From: Clostridiaceae bacterium
Lineage (GTDB): Bacteria; Bacillota; Clostridia; Lachnospirales; Lachnospiraceae
Length of the DNA stretch: 64,000 bases
Assembly: GCA_902363735.1 (NCBI GenBank)
Contig: CABJBA010000002.1
Location: 1 to 64,000, forward strand
Reading direction: 5' to 3'
The position numbers were made by a program, and so were the translations under genes. Under the pieces are notes generated by a model. It did not search any database. It was not told where the DNA came from and saw only the letters and a program-made list of their open reading frames with translations. Shown one piece after another: positions 54,233 through 63,149 of the stretch. Every line of letters starts with the position of its first letter. Within the stretch, counting starts at the first letter, position 1.

Positions 54233-55189
54233 ATGAAATGGAAAAAATTTACGCTGACTACTACCACAGAAGCGGTGGACTTAATCAGCAGCATGTTTGA
54301 TGAAATCGGAATTGAAGGAATTGAAATTGAGGATAATATTCCTCTTACGGAAGCGGAGACAAAAGGCATGTTTATCGATATCCTGCCAGAGCTGCCCCCT
54401 GATGAGGGAGTAGCCAAGGTCAGCTTTTATTTAGATCCTGTCTCTGATATAGAAGGTATGTTAAAAAAAGTGGAGGAAGGCTTAGAGGAGCTTTCCATGT
54501 TTGCAGACCTGGGAGAAAGAACCATTGAATCAGGTGAAACAGAGGATCTGGACTGGATTAACAACTGGAAACAGTATTTTAAGCCCTTTACTGTGGATGA
54601 TATTCTTATAAAACCTACCTGGGAGGAAGTTCCGGGAGGCCATGAGGACAAGCTTCTGATTGAAATTGATCCTGGAACAGCTTTTGGGACAGGACAGCAT
54701 GAGACTACCCAGCTTTGTATCCGCCAGTTAAAGAAGTATGTGACGCCGGATACTGTCCTTCTGGATGTAGGAACGGGAAGCGGAATTTTAGGCATTACCG
54801 CACTGAAGCTGGGAGCAAAAAGCGTGTTTGGAACAGATCTTGATGAAAATGCTATTACTGCGGTAGGGGAGAACCTGGAAGCGAATGGGATTTCTTCCCA
54901 TAAGTTTCGGGTGCTTCAGGGCAACATCATTGATGATAAGGCTGTCCAGGGAGAAGTGGGATTTGAGACATACGATGTGGTAGTTGCCAATATCCTTGCC
55001 GACATTATTATCATGCTTCAAAAGGAAATTTCCATTCATATGAAAAAGGGAGCTATTTTCATCACCTCCGGAATTATTAATATGAAGGAAGAAGCAGTGA
55101 GAAAGGCTTTTGAGGAAAATGAAGCCTTTGAATTAATAGAGGTTACCCATCAGGGAGAATGGGTTTCTGTAACTGTGAGAAAAAAATAG
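54233..55189 (+). CDS. prmA: Ribosomal protein L11 methyltransferase PrmA
   Basis: A 318-residue methyltransferase that trimethylates ribosomal protein L11. The N-terminal substrate-recognition domain (about 1-110) is followed by a class I SAM domain: IDPGTAFGTGQHETT (about 144-158) and LLDVGTGSGILGI (about 178-190), both hallmarks of PrmA. It ends with EGEWVSVTVRK-like strands. It is the first gene of a cluster with rsmE, cysteine desulfurase and thiI, a frequent order downstream of dnaJ in Firmicutes. Confidence 0.95.
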   Translation: MKWKKFTLTTTTEAVDLISSMFDEIGIEGIEIEDNIPLTEAETKGMFIDILPELPPDEGVAKVSFYLDPVSDIEGMLKKVEEGLEELSMFADLGERTIESGETEDLDWINNWKQYFKPFTVDDILIKPTWEEVPGGHEDKLLIEIDPGTAFGTGQHETTQLCIRQLKKYVTPDTVLLDVGTGSGILGITALKLGAKSVFGTDLDENAITAVGENLEANGISSHKFRVLQGNIIDDKAVQGEVGFETYDVVVANILADIIIMLQKEISIHMKKGAIFITSGIINMKEEAVRKAFEENEAFELIEVTHQGEWVSVTVRKK

Positions 55190-55202
55190 GAAGAGGCAGA
55201 AC

Positions 55203-55955
55203 ATGTACCACTTTTTTGTAAACCAGGATCAGGTGCAAGCGGAAACAATAGCCATTACCGGACCAGATGTGAACCACATGAAAAATGTTCTGCGCATGGG
55301 TGCGGGGGAAGAAATTTTAGTCAGTAATGGGGTGGACAAGGATTATTTATGCGAAATCCTTTCCGTCTCATCTGATGAAGTGCTGGCAAAAATTCGTTCG
55401 GTTTCACATGGAGGCACAGAGCTTCCTTCCAGGCTCTACTTATTCCAGGGGCTGCCCAAAGGGGATAAAATGGAGCTGATCATCCAGAAGGCAGTGGAGC
55501 TTGGTGTATATGCCATCATTCCGGTTGAGACAAGACGGACGGTGGTGAAGCTGGATAAAAAGAAGGAAGAATCAAAGCTTAAGCGGTGGCAGGCTGTATC
55601 AGAAAGCGCTGCCAAGCAGTCGAAGCGGCTGATCATCCCCAGCGTATCCGGTGTCATGACCTTTCGTCAGGCTCTGGAGTTTTCCAGGCAGGAGCTTGAC
55701 CGGTCTGTGATTCCTTTTGAACATGCGGGCAATATGGGGTTAACCAGAGAGATTTTAAAGGGAATTAAACCTGGAATGAGTGCGGGGATATTCATCGGGC
55801 CGGAAGGCGGGTTTGAAGATTCCGAGGTAGAGCTTGCAAAGGAGCATGGAGCAGAGCCTGTCACATTGGGGAAACGGATACTGAGGACGGAAACAGCGGG
55901 CCTTGCCCTGCTGTCTGTTTTGGCTTTTCAGCTGGAACCGTCTGAGACGGAATAA
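55203..55955 (+). CDS. rsmE: 16S rRNA m3U1498 methyltransferase RsmE
   Basis: A 250-residue SPOUT methyltransferase. The N-terminal PUA-like domain (about 1-75) precedes a deep trefoil-knot domain. The knot signatures are YLFQGLPKGDKMELIIQKAV (about 79-98), IGPEGGFEDSEVELA (about 199-213) and LGKRILRTETAGLALLSVLA (about 221-240). It modifies U1498 in helix 44 of 16S rRNA. It lies 13 bases after prmA. Start ATG 55203 follows AGGCAGAAC, a weak ribosome site. Confidence 0.95.
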   Translation: MYHFFVNQDQVQAETIAITGPDVNHMKNVLRMGAGEEILVSNGVDKDYLCEILSVSSDEVLAKIRSVSHGGTELPSRLYLFQGLPKGDKMELIIQKAVELGVYAIIPVETRRTVVKLDKKKEESKLKRWQAVSESAAKQSKRLIIPSVSGVMTFRQALEFSRQELDRSVIPFEHAGNMGLTREILKGIKPGMSAGIFIGPEGGFEDSEVELAKEHGAEPVTLGKRILRTETAGLALLSVLAFQLEPSETE

Positions 55956-55969
55956 AAGAGAGGTCAGAT

Positions 55970-57124
55970 ATGGAAGTTTATTTTGATAATTCGGCCACTA
56001 CCAGGGTTTTGGAGCCGGTCAGGGACGTGATGATAAAGGTGATGATGGAGGATTACGGCAATCCTTCGGCCAAGCATAAAAAGGGCATGGAGGCGGAACA
56101 GTATATAAAAGAAGCGGCAAAGATCATAGCCGGAACTTTAAAGGTGGATCCAAAGGAAATCCTTTTTACCTCAGGCGGTTCGGAATCCAACAATATGGCC
56201 CTGATTGAAACGGCTATGGCTAATAAAAGAGCGGGAAACCACATCATCAGTACAGGGATTGAGCATCCTTCTGTCTATAATCCTTTGGCATTTTTAGAGG
56301 AACAGGGCTTTTTGGTTACCTATCTGCCGGTGGATGAAAAGGGACATATCAGCTTGGAAGAGCTGGAAGCAGCTATAAGGCCTGAGACTATTCTGGTTTC
56401 CATCATGTATGTCAATAATGAAATCGGAGCCATACAGCCGATAGAGGCCATTACAAAGGTAATAAAAAAGAAGAATCCGGCCATCCTGTTTCATGTGGAT
56501 GCAATTCAGGCTTATGGAAAGCTGGTCATCCGGCCGAAGCGTCAGGGAATCGACCTTTTGTCTGCCAGTGCCCATAAGTTTCATGGACCCAAAGGGGTGG
56601 GGTTTTTATACATTGACCAGAGAGTGAAAATAAAGCCTCTGGTTTACGGAGGGGGCCAGCAAAGAGGTCTGCGTTCCGGCACTGAAAATGTTCCCGGCAT
56701 TGCGGCTATGGGAGAAGCAGCTAAAATCATATATACGGACCAAGGGGAAAAAATAAAGTTCCTGACTTCCTTAAAGGACTATATGATTGAGAGGCTTTCT
56801 GAAATTGACGGGGTGACTGTGAACAGCCTTCCCGGTGATCAGTCGGCGCCTCAGATTGTCAGCGCCAGTTTTTTGGGAGCCAGAAGCGAGGTGCTTTTGC
56901 ATGCTCTGGAGGACAAAGGGATTTATGTGTCTTCAGGCTCGGCCTGCTCCTCTAACCATCCGGCAGTCAGCGGAACTTTGAAGGGAATTGGTGTAAAACC
57001 GGTGCTTTTGGATTCTACTTTGCGGTTTAGTTTTGGAATTAGTAATACAAGTGAAGAGATTGATTACTGTATTGATATGTTAAAAGAACTTCTTCCGGTT
57101 TTGCGGAAGTATCAGAGAGGATAG
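55970..57124 (+). CDS. Cysteine desulfurase (IscS/NifS-like), partner of ThiI
   Basis: A 384-residue PLP enzyme that removes sulfur from cysteine. PLP lysine K203 (SASAHKFHGPKG), catalytic cysteine C326 in SSGSACSSNHP, and HVDAIQAYGK (174-183) are present. The gene starts 15 bases after rsmE and ends eight bases before thiI. The pairing with thiI (compare NifZ-YtbJ in Bacillus) indicates a dedicated sulfur donor for 4-thiouridine in tRNA, and not the general Fe-S supplier. That assignment is from context. Confidence 0.94.
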   Translation: MEVYFDNSATTRVLEPVRDVMIKVMMEDYGNPSAKHKKGMEAEQYIKEAAKIIAGTLKVDPKEILFTSGGSESNNMALIETAMANKRAGNHIISTGIEHPSVYNPLAFLEEQGFLVTYLPVDEKGHISLEELEAAIRPETILVSIMYVNNEIGAIQPIEAITKVIKKKNPAILFHVDAIQAYGKLVIRPKRQGIDLLSASAHKFHGPKGVGFLYIDQRVKIKPLVYGGGQQRGLRSGTENVPGIAAMGEAAKIIYTDQGEKIKFLTSLKDYMIERLSEIDGVTVNSLPGDQSAPQIVSASFLGARSEVLLHALEDKGIYVSSGSACSSNHPAVSGTLKGIGVKPVLLDSTLRFSFGISNTSEEIDYCIDMLKELLPVLRKYQRG

Positions 57125-57132
57125 GATTATTC

Positions 57133-58311
57133 ATGCAATATAAATCATTTTTAATTAAGTATGCGGAGATCGGTGTGAAGGGAAAAAACCGGTACCTGTT
57201 TGAGGATGCCCTGGTGGCTCAGATCCGCCATTCTTTAAAGAAGATAGATGGGGAATTTATGGTTTCTAAGGAGTCGGGACGCATTTATGCTTCTGCGGAG
57301 TCTGAATACGATTTTGACGAGGTTATTACGGCTCTGCAGTGTGTTTTCGGTATTGCCGCCATCTGCCCTATGGTTCAGGTGGAAGACAATGGATATGAAG
57401 ATTTAAAGGAACAGATTCTGGCTTATGTTGATGAGGTTTATGAGGATAAGAATTTTACCTTTAAGGTTAATACCAGAAGAGGAAATAAAAGGTATCCGGT
57501 GAATTCGGAACAGATTAACCGGGACTTGGGAGAGGTGATTTTAAGACGCTTTCCTGAGACAAAGGTGGATGTCCATAAGCCAGAGGTAATGCTTCATGTG
57601 GAAGTCAGAACTAAAATTAATATTTATTCCCGTATTATTCCGGGTCCGGGCGGCATGCCTGTAGGAACCAACGGAAAAGCCATGCTTTTGCTGTCAGGAG
57701 GAATTGACAGTCCGGTTGCAGGATATATGATTGCAAAGAGAGGCGTTAAGATTGACGCCGTCTATTTCCATGCGCCGCCTTATACCAGTGACAGGGCAAA
57801 GCAGAAGGTGGTGGATTTGGCAAAACTGGTTTCCAGATATTCTGGTCCTGTTCATCTTCATATTGTAAACTTTACAGATATTCAGTTATATATTTACGAT
57901 AAATGCCCTCATGAAGAGCTTACAATCATTATGAGAAGGTATATGATGAAGATAGCGGAGCGTCTTTCTCAGGAATGCGGAGCCATGGCTCTGATTACAG
58001 GAGAGAGCATCGGCCAGGTGGCTTCCCAGACCATGCAGTCTTTGGCAGCCACTGATGCAGCCTGCACCATGCCTGTATTCCGTCCGGTAATCGGCTTTGA
58101 CAAGCAGGAGATCGTGAATTTATCGGAAAAAATAGGTACCTATGAAACCTCTGTCCTGCCTTTTGAAGACTGCTGTACCATTTTCGTGGCAAAGCATCCG
58201 GTCACAAAGCCCAATATTAAGATGATCGAGCGCTCAGAGGAAAATTTACAGGAAAAGATAGACGAAATGATGGAGACAGCCATAAATACAGTGGAGAAGA
58301 TCTGGTGTTAA
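57133..58311 (+). CDS. thiI: tRNA 4-thiouridine synthase ThiI
   Basis: A 392-residue enzyme that adenylates and thiolates U8 in tRNA. N-terminal ferredoxin-like domain and THUMP domain (about 60-165), then a PP-loop ATPase with SGGIDS (188-193). It lacks the C-terminal rhodanese domain of E. coli ThiI, as do other Firmicute ThiI proteins. FEDCCTIFVAKHP carries candidate persulfide cysteines. The upstream cysteine desulfurase gene is the probable sulfur donor. A terminator, mainly for the opposing gene, follows. Confidence 0.94.
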   Translation: MQYKSFLIKYAEIGVKGKNRYLFEDALVAQIRHSLKKIDGEFMVSKESGRIYASAESEYDFDEVITALQCVFGIAAICPMVQVEDNGYEDLKEQILAYVDEVYEDKNFTFKVNTRRGNKRYPVNSEQINRDLGEVILRRFPETKVDVHKPEVMLHVEVRTKINIYSRIIPGPGGMPVGTNGKAMLLLSGGIDSPVAGYMIAKRGVKIDAVYFHAPPYTSDRAKQKVVDLAKLVSRYSGPVHLHIVNFTDIQLYIYDKCPHEELTIIMRRYMMKIAERLSQECGAMALITGESIGQVASQTMQSLAATDAACTMPVFRPVIGFDKQEIVNLSEKIGTYETSVLPFEDCCTIFVAKHPVTKPNIKMIERSEENLQEKIDEMMETAINTVEKIWC

Positions 58312-58312
58312 G

Positions 58313-58349
58313 AAATAAAAAAGGCCCTGCGCGTTCAAACGCCGGGCCT
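58313..58349 (-). terminator. Terminator of the HPr-like gene
   Basis: On the minus strand AGGCCC / GGGCCT pairs (58349-58344 with 58327-58322), with an inner GCGTT/AACGC stem, followed by a T run. It also lies between the converging thiI and HPr-like genes. Confidence 0.8.
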
Positions 58350-58370
58350 CGGAAAACACGTAAGGAAGCT

Positions 58371-58604
58371 TTAGTCTACGATGTATGGAGACAATACATT
58401 GATGATCTCATCAGCATTGTTCTCAGAGTGGATATTTAAATCAATGGGTTTGGATAAATCTAAACTGAAGATGCCCATAATTGACTTTGCATCAATCACA
58501 TATCGTCCGGAAACCAGATCAAAGTCAGCGTCAAATTTTGTTAAATCATTGACAAAGGATTTGACTTTGTCGATGGAATTTAAAGAGATACGAATTGTTT
58601 TCAT
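58371..58604 (-). CDS. HPr-like protein lacking the active-site histidine
   Basis: A 77-residue protein with the HPr fold pattern. KSIMGIFSLDL (40-50) aligns with the KSIMGVMSL region of HPr and includes the serine that HPr kinase phosphorylates (S41 here). The active-site loop that carries His15 in HPr (GIHARPA) is replaced by NSIDKVKSF, so it cannot take phosphate from enzyme I. That resembles Crh, which is regulatory, but the sequence is more divergent. AAGGAGG precedes the ATG at 58604. Function: possibly a corepressor or orphan regulator; uncertain. Confidence 0.8.
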   Translation of the reverse strand: MKTIRISLNSIDKVKSFVNDLTKFDADFDLVSGRYVIDAKSIMGIFSLDLSKPIDLNIHSENNADEIINVLSPYIVD

Positions 58605-58739
58605 GTAAGAAACCTCCTTAAGTGAACTTATTTTAGTCAGGGAAAAGCCCCTTATTTCCTCTATACTACTGAGATATTGAGAAAAAGTCAATGGTAATTT
58701 TACATGAAAATATACAATTATTTAGATAGGAGATATACA

Positions 58740-60062
58740 ATGAGAAAGGCAGCTCTTCATAATCTTGGATGCAAGGTGAATTCATATGAGACAGAGGCCA
58801 TGCAGCAGCTTCTGGAAAATGCCGGATATGAAATTGTTCCTTTTAAAGAAGGGGCTGACGTTTATATCATCAACACCTGCTCGGTGACTAATATTGCGGA
58901 CCGGAAATCCAGACAGATGCTCCACAGGGCAAAGAAAATGAATCCCAATGCAGTGGTGGTTGCAGCAGGGTGTTACGTTCAGGCAGCAGGGGAAGAACTA
59001 AAAAAAGACGAAGCAGTGGATCTGGTGGTGGGCAACAACAAAAAGACGGAGCTGGTTTCCATTCTGGAGGAGTATTTTGCCTGTACAGGAGAAATGGATG
59101 AACTGGAAACCATCATTGATATCAATGATACGAGAGAGTATGAAAATCTTTCCATTGATAGAATTGCAGATCATACCAGAGCTTTTATCAAGGTTCAGGA
59201 CGGCTGCAACCAGTTTTGCAGCTACTGCATCATTCCTTATACCAGAGGTCGGGTCAGAAGCAGGAAACCCGGTGAGGTAGTGGAGGAAATTAAGCGCCTC
59301 ACTGCAACAGGGTTTCAGGAAGTGGTTCTTACGGGAATCCATTTAAGTTCTTATGGAAAGGATTTTCCGGAGGAAGAAAGGCTTTCCCTTTTGGACCTGA
59401 TTGAATCTATTCATGAGGTAGAGGGATTAAAACGGATTCGCCTGGGGTCCTTAGAACCCAGAATCGTAACAGAGGAATTCGCCCGGTCTCTCGCACAGCT
59501 TCCGAAGATGTGCCCTCATTTTCACTTATCCCTCCAAAGCGGATGTGATGCGACTTTAAAGAGAATGAACCGCCGTTATACTACGAAGGAGTATTTGGAA
59601 TGCTGCCTTACTTTGCGCAGATCATTTCACAACCCGGCCATAACCACTGACGTGATTGTGGGATTTCCCGGAGAAACAAAAGAAGAATTTGAAGAAACCA
59701 GAAAATACCTGGAGAGTATCCGTTTTTACGAAATGCACGTTTTTAAATACTCCAGACGAAATGGGACCAGGGCGGCAGATATGCCGGATCAGATTGAAGA
59801 ATCCGTGAAGGCAGAACGCAGCAATATACTTCTTGGACTGGAAAAGGAAATGTCTCTGGAATACCGGAAATCCTTTTTAGGAACAGAAGCTGAGGTCCTT
59901 ATGGAAGAGGAATTCCAGTGGAATGGAAAGAGTTATATGACCGGTTATACTACGGAATATATAAAGGCGGCAGTTCCTTTTAAAGAGGGCTTAAAAGGCC
60001 GGATGGTAAAGGGAATTGTGACGGAGACACTAGGCGATCAAGTCCTGTTTTTAAAACCTTAA
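58740..60062 (+). CDS. mtaB: tRNA t6A37 methylthiotransferase MtaB
   Basis: A 440-residue radical SAM methylthiotransferase that turns t6A37 into ms2t6A in tRNAs decoding ANN. The N-terminal UPF0004 domain has cluster cysteines C11, C47 and C78. The radical SAM cluster is C156-C160-C163 (CNQFCSYC), and a C-terminal TRAM domain starts at about 375. ATG 58740 follows AGGAG; an in-frame ATG at 58704 would add 12 residues without a ribosome site. It is the sole gene in its transcript region. Confidence 0.95.
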   Translation: MRKAALHNLGCKVNSYETEAMQQLLENAGYEIVPFKEGADVYIINTCSVTNIADRKSRQMLHRAKKMNPNAVVVAAGCYVQAAGEELKKDEAVDLVVGNNKKTELVSILEEYFACTGEMDELETIIDINDTREYENLSIDRIADHTRAFIKVQDGCNQFCSYCIIPYTRGRVRSRKPGEVVEEIKRLTATGFQEVVLTGIHLSSYGKDFPEEERLSLLDLIESIHEVEGLKRIRLGSLEPRIVTEEFARSLAQLPKMCPHFHLSLQSGCDATLKRMNRRYTTKEYLECCLTLRRSFHNPAITTDVIVGFPGETKEEFEETRKYLESIRFYEMHVFKYSRRNGTRAADMPDQIEESVKAERSNILLGLEKEMSLEYRKSFLGTEAEVLMEEEFQWNGKSYMTGYTTEYIKAAVPFKEGLKGRMVKGIVTETLGDQVLFLKP

Positions 60063-60142
60063 TGGACAAAATTTATTTTGTTCTTGCCGAATCAGCAATT
60101 TTGGTTTAGAATATAGGAGAACAGTTAAAGGACGTGAGAAAC

Positions 60143-60403
60143 ATGAGTGATATTCATAACACACAATTTTTCAAAGCAGTGCAGGAAAATAAGATGGATG
60201 TAAGCCAGGTTCTGGAGCAGGTATATATTGCCCTTACAGAAAAGGGTTATAATCCTGTTAACCAGATCGTGGGTTATATTATGTCAGGAGATCCTACTTA
60301 TATTACCAGCCATAAGAATGCCAGAAGTCTTATCATGAAAGTGGAACGGGATGAGATTTTAGAAGAGCTTATGAGGGTATATATCAATACGATGTTAAAG
60401 TAA
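60143..60403 (+). CDS. IreB-family regulatory phosphoprotein (UPF0297)
   Basis: An 86-residue protein of the IreB/DUF965 family. It has [20 protein letters not shown] and [20 protein letters not shown] (about 38-57), nearly invariant in the family. In Enterococcus IreB is phosphorylated by the Ser/Thr kinase IreK and affects cephalosporin resistance. I prefer ATG 60143 over the GTG at 60134 on ribosome-site spacing. ireB-ruvX-yrzB is a conserved Firmicute order. Confidence 0.93.
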   Translation: MSDIHNTQFFKAVQENKMDVSQVLEQVYIALTEKGYNPVNQIVGYIMSGDPTYITSHKNARSLIMKVERDEILEELMRVYINTMLK

Positions 60404-60427
60404 GATTGTGGATAATCTTAGGTCTAG

Positions 60428-60470
60428 CTGTCAGATGAAGTGAAAGGGCGGAGTCTGGCAGTTGTTTTTA
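60428..60470 (+). terminator. Terminator of the ireB-like gene
   Basis: CTGTCAGA (60428-60435) pairs with TCTGGCAG (60454-60461) including one G-T pair, followed by TTGTTTTT. Confidence 0.75.
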
Positions 60471-60498
60471 GTTAGACATGCAGAGATATTTGTAAGGG

Positions 60499-60559
60499 CC
60501 AGTCGCATGAGTTCGTTCAATAAGCATGGCTCAGGCAAATATTTCTATAGGGCGACTGG
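60499..60559 (+). promoter_or_regulatory. Leader hairpin upstream of ruvX
   Basis: CCAGTCGC (60499-60506) pairs perfectly with GCGACTGG (60552-60559) around a 45-base loop. A smaller GGTTTTAAACC-type stem follows. There is no T run, so it is a leader structure of unknown function, not a terminator. Confidence 0.45.
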
Positions 60560-60624
60560 TTGGTTTTAAACCAGCTTTATTTTGCTGCGCCGACATTCAA
60601 AAACACACGCACCGGAGGATATTT

Positions 60625-61050
60625 ATGAGAATCATGGGACTGGATTTCGGTTCTAAGACTGTGGGAATTGCAGTTTCCGACTTATTGGGAATAACAGCCC
60701 AGGGAGTGGAAACCATTACAAGAGAAGATGAAAATAAGCTGAGAAAAACCTGCGCCAGAATCGAAGAACTGATTCAGGAATACAAGATTGAAACCATTGT
60801 TTTGGGTTATCCTAAGAATATGAATAACTCAGCAGGCGACCGGGCAGAAAAAACAGAACAGTTTAAGGAAATGCTGGAGCGCCGTACAAAGCTTCCGGTA
60901 ATCTTATGGGATGAAAGATTGACCACCGTAGCCTCAGAACGGATTCTGCAGGAAAGCGGTGTGAGACGTGAAAACAGGAAGGCAGTCATTGACAAGGTAG
61001 CGGCAGGTCTGATTCTGCAGGGCTACTTAGACAGCTTGGGGCGGGGCTAG
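60625..61050 (+). CDS. ruvX: Holliday junction resolvase-like RuvX (YqgF)
   Basis: A 141-residue RNase H-fold protein. It has [15 protein letters not shown] (4-18), [16 protein letters not shown] (about 55-70), and LWDERLTT (about 94-101) with the acidic catalytic residues. It is implicated in pre-16S rRNA 5' maturation or recombination, depending on species. ATG 60625 follows GGAGGATATT; an in-frame ATG at 60526 would add 33 non-conserved residues and lies inside the leader hairpin. Confidence 0.93.
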   Translation: MRIMGLDFGSKTVGIAVSDLLGITAQGVETITREDENKLRKTCARIEELIQEYKIETIVLGYPKNMNNSAGDRAEKTEQFKEMLERRTKLPVILWDERLTTVASERILQESGVRRENRKAVIDKVAAGLILQGYLDSLGRG

Positions 61051-61078
61051 AAGGCTTGCCCATAACAGGAGAAATCAA

Positions 61079-61360
61079 ATGAGCAGTGAAGACAAGAAAA
61101 TTACCCTGACAACAGAAGAAGGGGAAGCTGTGGATTTTTATGTTCTGGAAGAGACCAGAATCAGCAATATGAACTATCTGCTGGTAACAGATGCGGCAGA
61201 AGAAGATGAAGATGGAGAATGTTACATCTTAAAGGATATGTCAAAGCTGGAAGATTCTGAAGCTTTGTATGAATTTGTAGAAGATGATAACGAGATAGAT
61301 TATTTATTTAAGATATTTTCTGAGCTGTTAGACGGTGCGGACGTGGGAATTGAAAAGTGA
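61079..61360 (+). CDS. DUF1292 family protein (YrzB-like)
   Basis: A 93-residue very acidic protein of the DUF1292 family. It has ITLTTEEGEAVDFYVLEE (8-25) and a conserved YLLVTDAAEEDEDGECYILK stretch, in which the central acidic turn is typical. It follows ruvX in the usual ireB-ruvX-yrzB order. CAGGAGAAATC precedes the ATG. Function is not established. A Fur gene, which often follows in clostridia, is absent here. Confidence 0.9.
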   Translation: MSSEDKKITLTTEEGEAVDFYVLEETRISNMNYLLVTDAAEEDEDGECYILKDMSKLEDSEALYEFVEDDNEIDYLFKIFSELLDGADVGIEK

Positions 61361-61457
61361 TGATGGTAAGTAACAAGTGACTGTTAAATAGAACAGGAAA
61401 ATACCGTGAAACAAGGGAGAGGAGCAGAACGGAAAATTATAACATGGAGGTAAAATA

Positions 61458-63125
61458 TTGAAAAAACAAGACAGCAACGCAAAAGTTAAAATCATTCCTT
61501 TAGGAGGAATGGAGCAGATTGGTATGAATATCACTGCTTTTGAATATGAAGACAGCATTATCGTGGTGGACTGCGGACTGGCATTCCCTACCGATGATAT
61601 GCTTGGAATTGATTTGGTCATACCGGACGTATCTTACTTAAAACAGAACATCCACAAGGTAAAAGGCTTTGTCATCACTCATGGGCATGAGGATCATATC
61701 GGTGCACTTCCTTACATTTTAAAGGAAATCAATGTGCCGGTTTATGGAACAAAGCTGACCATTGCCCTGATTGAAAATAAATTAAAAGAACATGGCTTAC
61801 TGAAAAATACAAAAAGAAAGGTGATCAAGCATGGACAGTCCATTAACTTAGGCTGCTTCCGTATTGAGTTCATCAAAACAAACCACAGTATCGCCGATGC
61901 TTCCGCCCTTGCCATCTTCTCACCGGCAGGTGTAATCCTTCATACAGGTGACTTTAAGATTGACTATACTCCTGTATTCGGAGAGCCTGCTGATTTGGAG
62001 CGCTTTGCAGAACTGGGCAAAAAGGGAGTTCTGGCTATGATGTGTGACAGCACCAATGCTACGAGAGCCGGATTTACACCATCGGAGAAGACGGTGGGAA
62101 AAACCTTTGACAACATTTTTGCAGACCATAAGAACAATAGGATTCTTGTGGCCACCTTTGCTTCCAACGTGGACAGGGTGCAGCAGGTTATTAACTCAGC
62201 TGCCAAGTACGGCCGCAAGGTGGTAGTGGAAGGCCGAAGCATGGTTAATGTCATCGGTACAGCAAGTGAACTGGGCTATATCAATATTCCCGATGGAACC
62301 TTAATCGAAATTGACCAGCTGAAAAATTATCCCGATGAGCAGACGGTGCTCATTACAACCGGAAGCCAGGGAGAATCCATGGCAGCCCTTTCCCGTATGG
62401 CGGCAAGTACCCATAAAAAGATTTCCATTAAGCCAAGCGACGTAATTATATTAAGTTCTCATCCCATTCCAGGAAATGAAAAGGCTGTTTCCAAGGTAAT
62501 CAACGAGCTTTCCATGAAGGGCGCAGAGGTAATCTGTGAGGATACCCATGTATCAGGACATGCCTGTCAGGAGGAAATCAAGCTGATGTATGCTCTGGTT
62601 CGTCCTAAGTACGCCATTCCTGTTCATGGAGAGTATCGTCACATTATGGCCCAGAAAAACCTGGTTCAGGCTATGGGATTCGCCAAGGAAAACGTTATTA
62701 TCATGTCCTCCGGAGATGTGGTGGAGGTGGGACAGGAGTCCTGGAAAACTGTGGATCATGTCCAGTCAGGCGGAATCCTGGTGGATGGACTGGGTGTCGG
62801 AGATGTAGGAAATATTGTTTTAAGAGACAGACAGAATTTGGCGCAGAACGGAATCATCGTGGTGGTTCTGACTCTGGAAAAATACTCCAACCAGCTTTTG
62901 GCAGGACCGGATATCGTATCAAGAGGATTTGTCTATGTCCGTGAGTCAGAGGATCTGATGGAGGAGGCCAGAAATGTGGTCAATGACGCTGTCACTGACT
63001 GCCTGGAACGCCATGTCAATGACTGGGGCAAAATCAAGAACATTATCAGAGACAGCTTAAGCGATTTCTTATGGAAGCGCATGAAGCGCAATCCTATGAT
63101 TCTGCCGATTATTATGGAAGTATAA
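61458..63125 (+). CDS. rnj: Ribonuclease J
   Basis: A 555-residue metallo-beta-lactamase/beta-CASP nuclease with endo- and 5'-exonuclease activity in mRNA decay. Metal motif HGHEDH (75-80), the beta-CASP segment from about 210 (FASNVDRVQQVINSA), a conserved HVSGHA, and a C-terminal RNase J domain from about 450. The start is TTG at 61458 after ATGGAGG. One rnj gene is visible here; whether this is J1 or J2 cannot be decided. Confidence 0.95.
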   Translation: MKKQDSNAKVKIIPLGGMEQIGMNITAFEYEDSIIVVDCGLAFPTDDMLGIDLVIPDVSYLKQNIHKVKGFVITHGHEDHIGALPYILKEINVPVYGTKLTIALIENKLKEHGLLKNTKRKVIKHGQSINLGCFRIEFIKTNHSIADASALAIFSPAGVILHTGDFKIDYTPVFGEPADLERFAELGKKGVLAMMCDSTNATRAGFTPSEKTVGKTFDNIFADHKNNRILVATFASNVDRVQQVINSAAKYGRKVVVEGRSMVNVIGTASELGYINIPDGTLIEIDQLKNYPDEQTVLITTGSQGESMAALSRMAASTHKKISIKPSDVIILSSHPIPGNEKAVSKVINELSMKGAEVICEDTHVSGHACQEEIKLMYALVRPKYAIPVHGEYRHIMAQKNLVQAMGFAKENVIIMSSGDVVEVGQESWKTVDHVQSGGILVDGLGVGDVGNIVLRDRQNLAQNGIIVVVLTLEKYSNQLLAGPDIVSRGFVYVRESEDLMEEARNVVNDAVTDCLERHVNDWGKIKNIIRDSLSDFLWKRMKRNPMILPIIMEV

Positions 63126-63149
63126 AGATCAGCAATGGGGGAATGTGAT

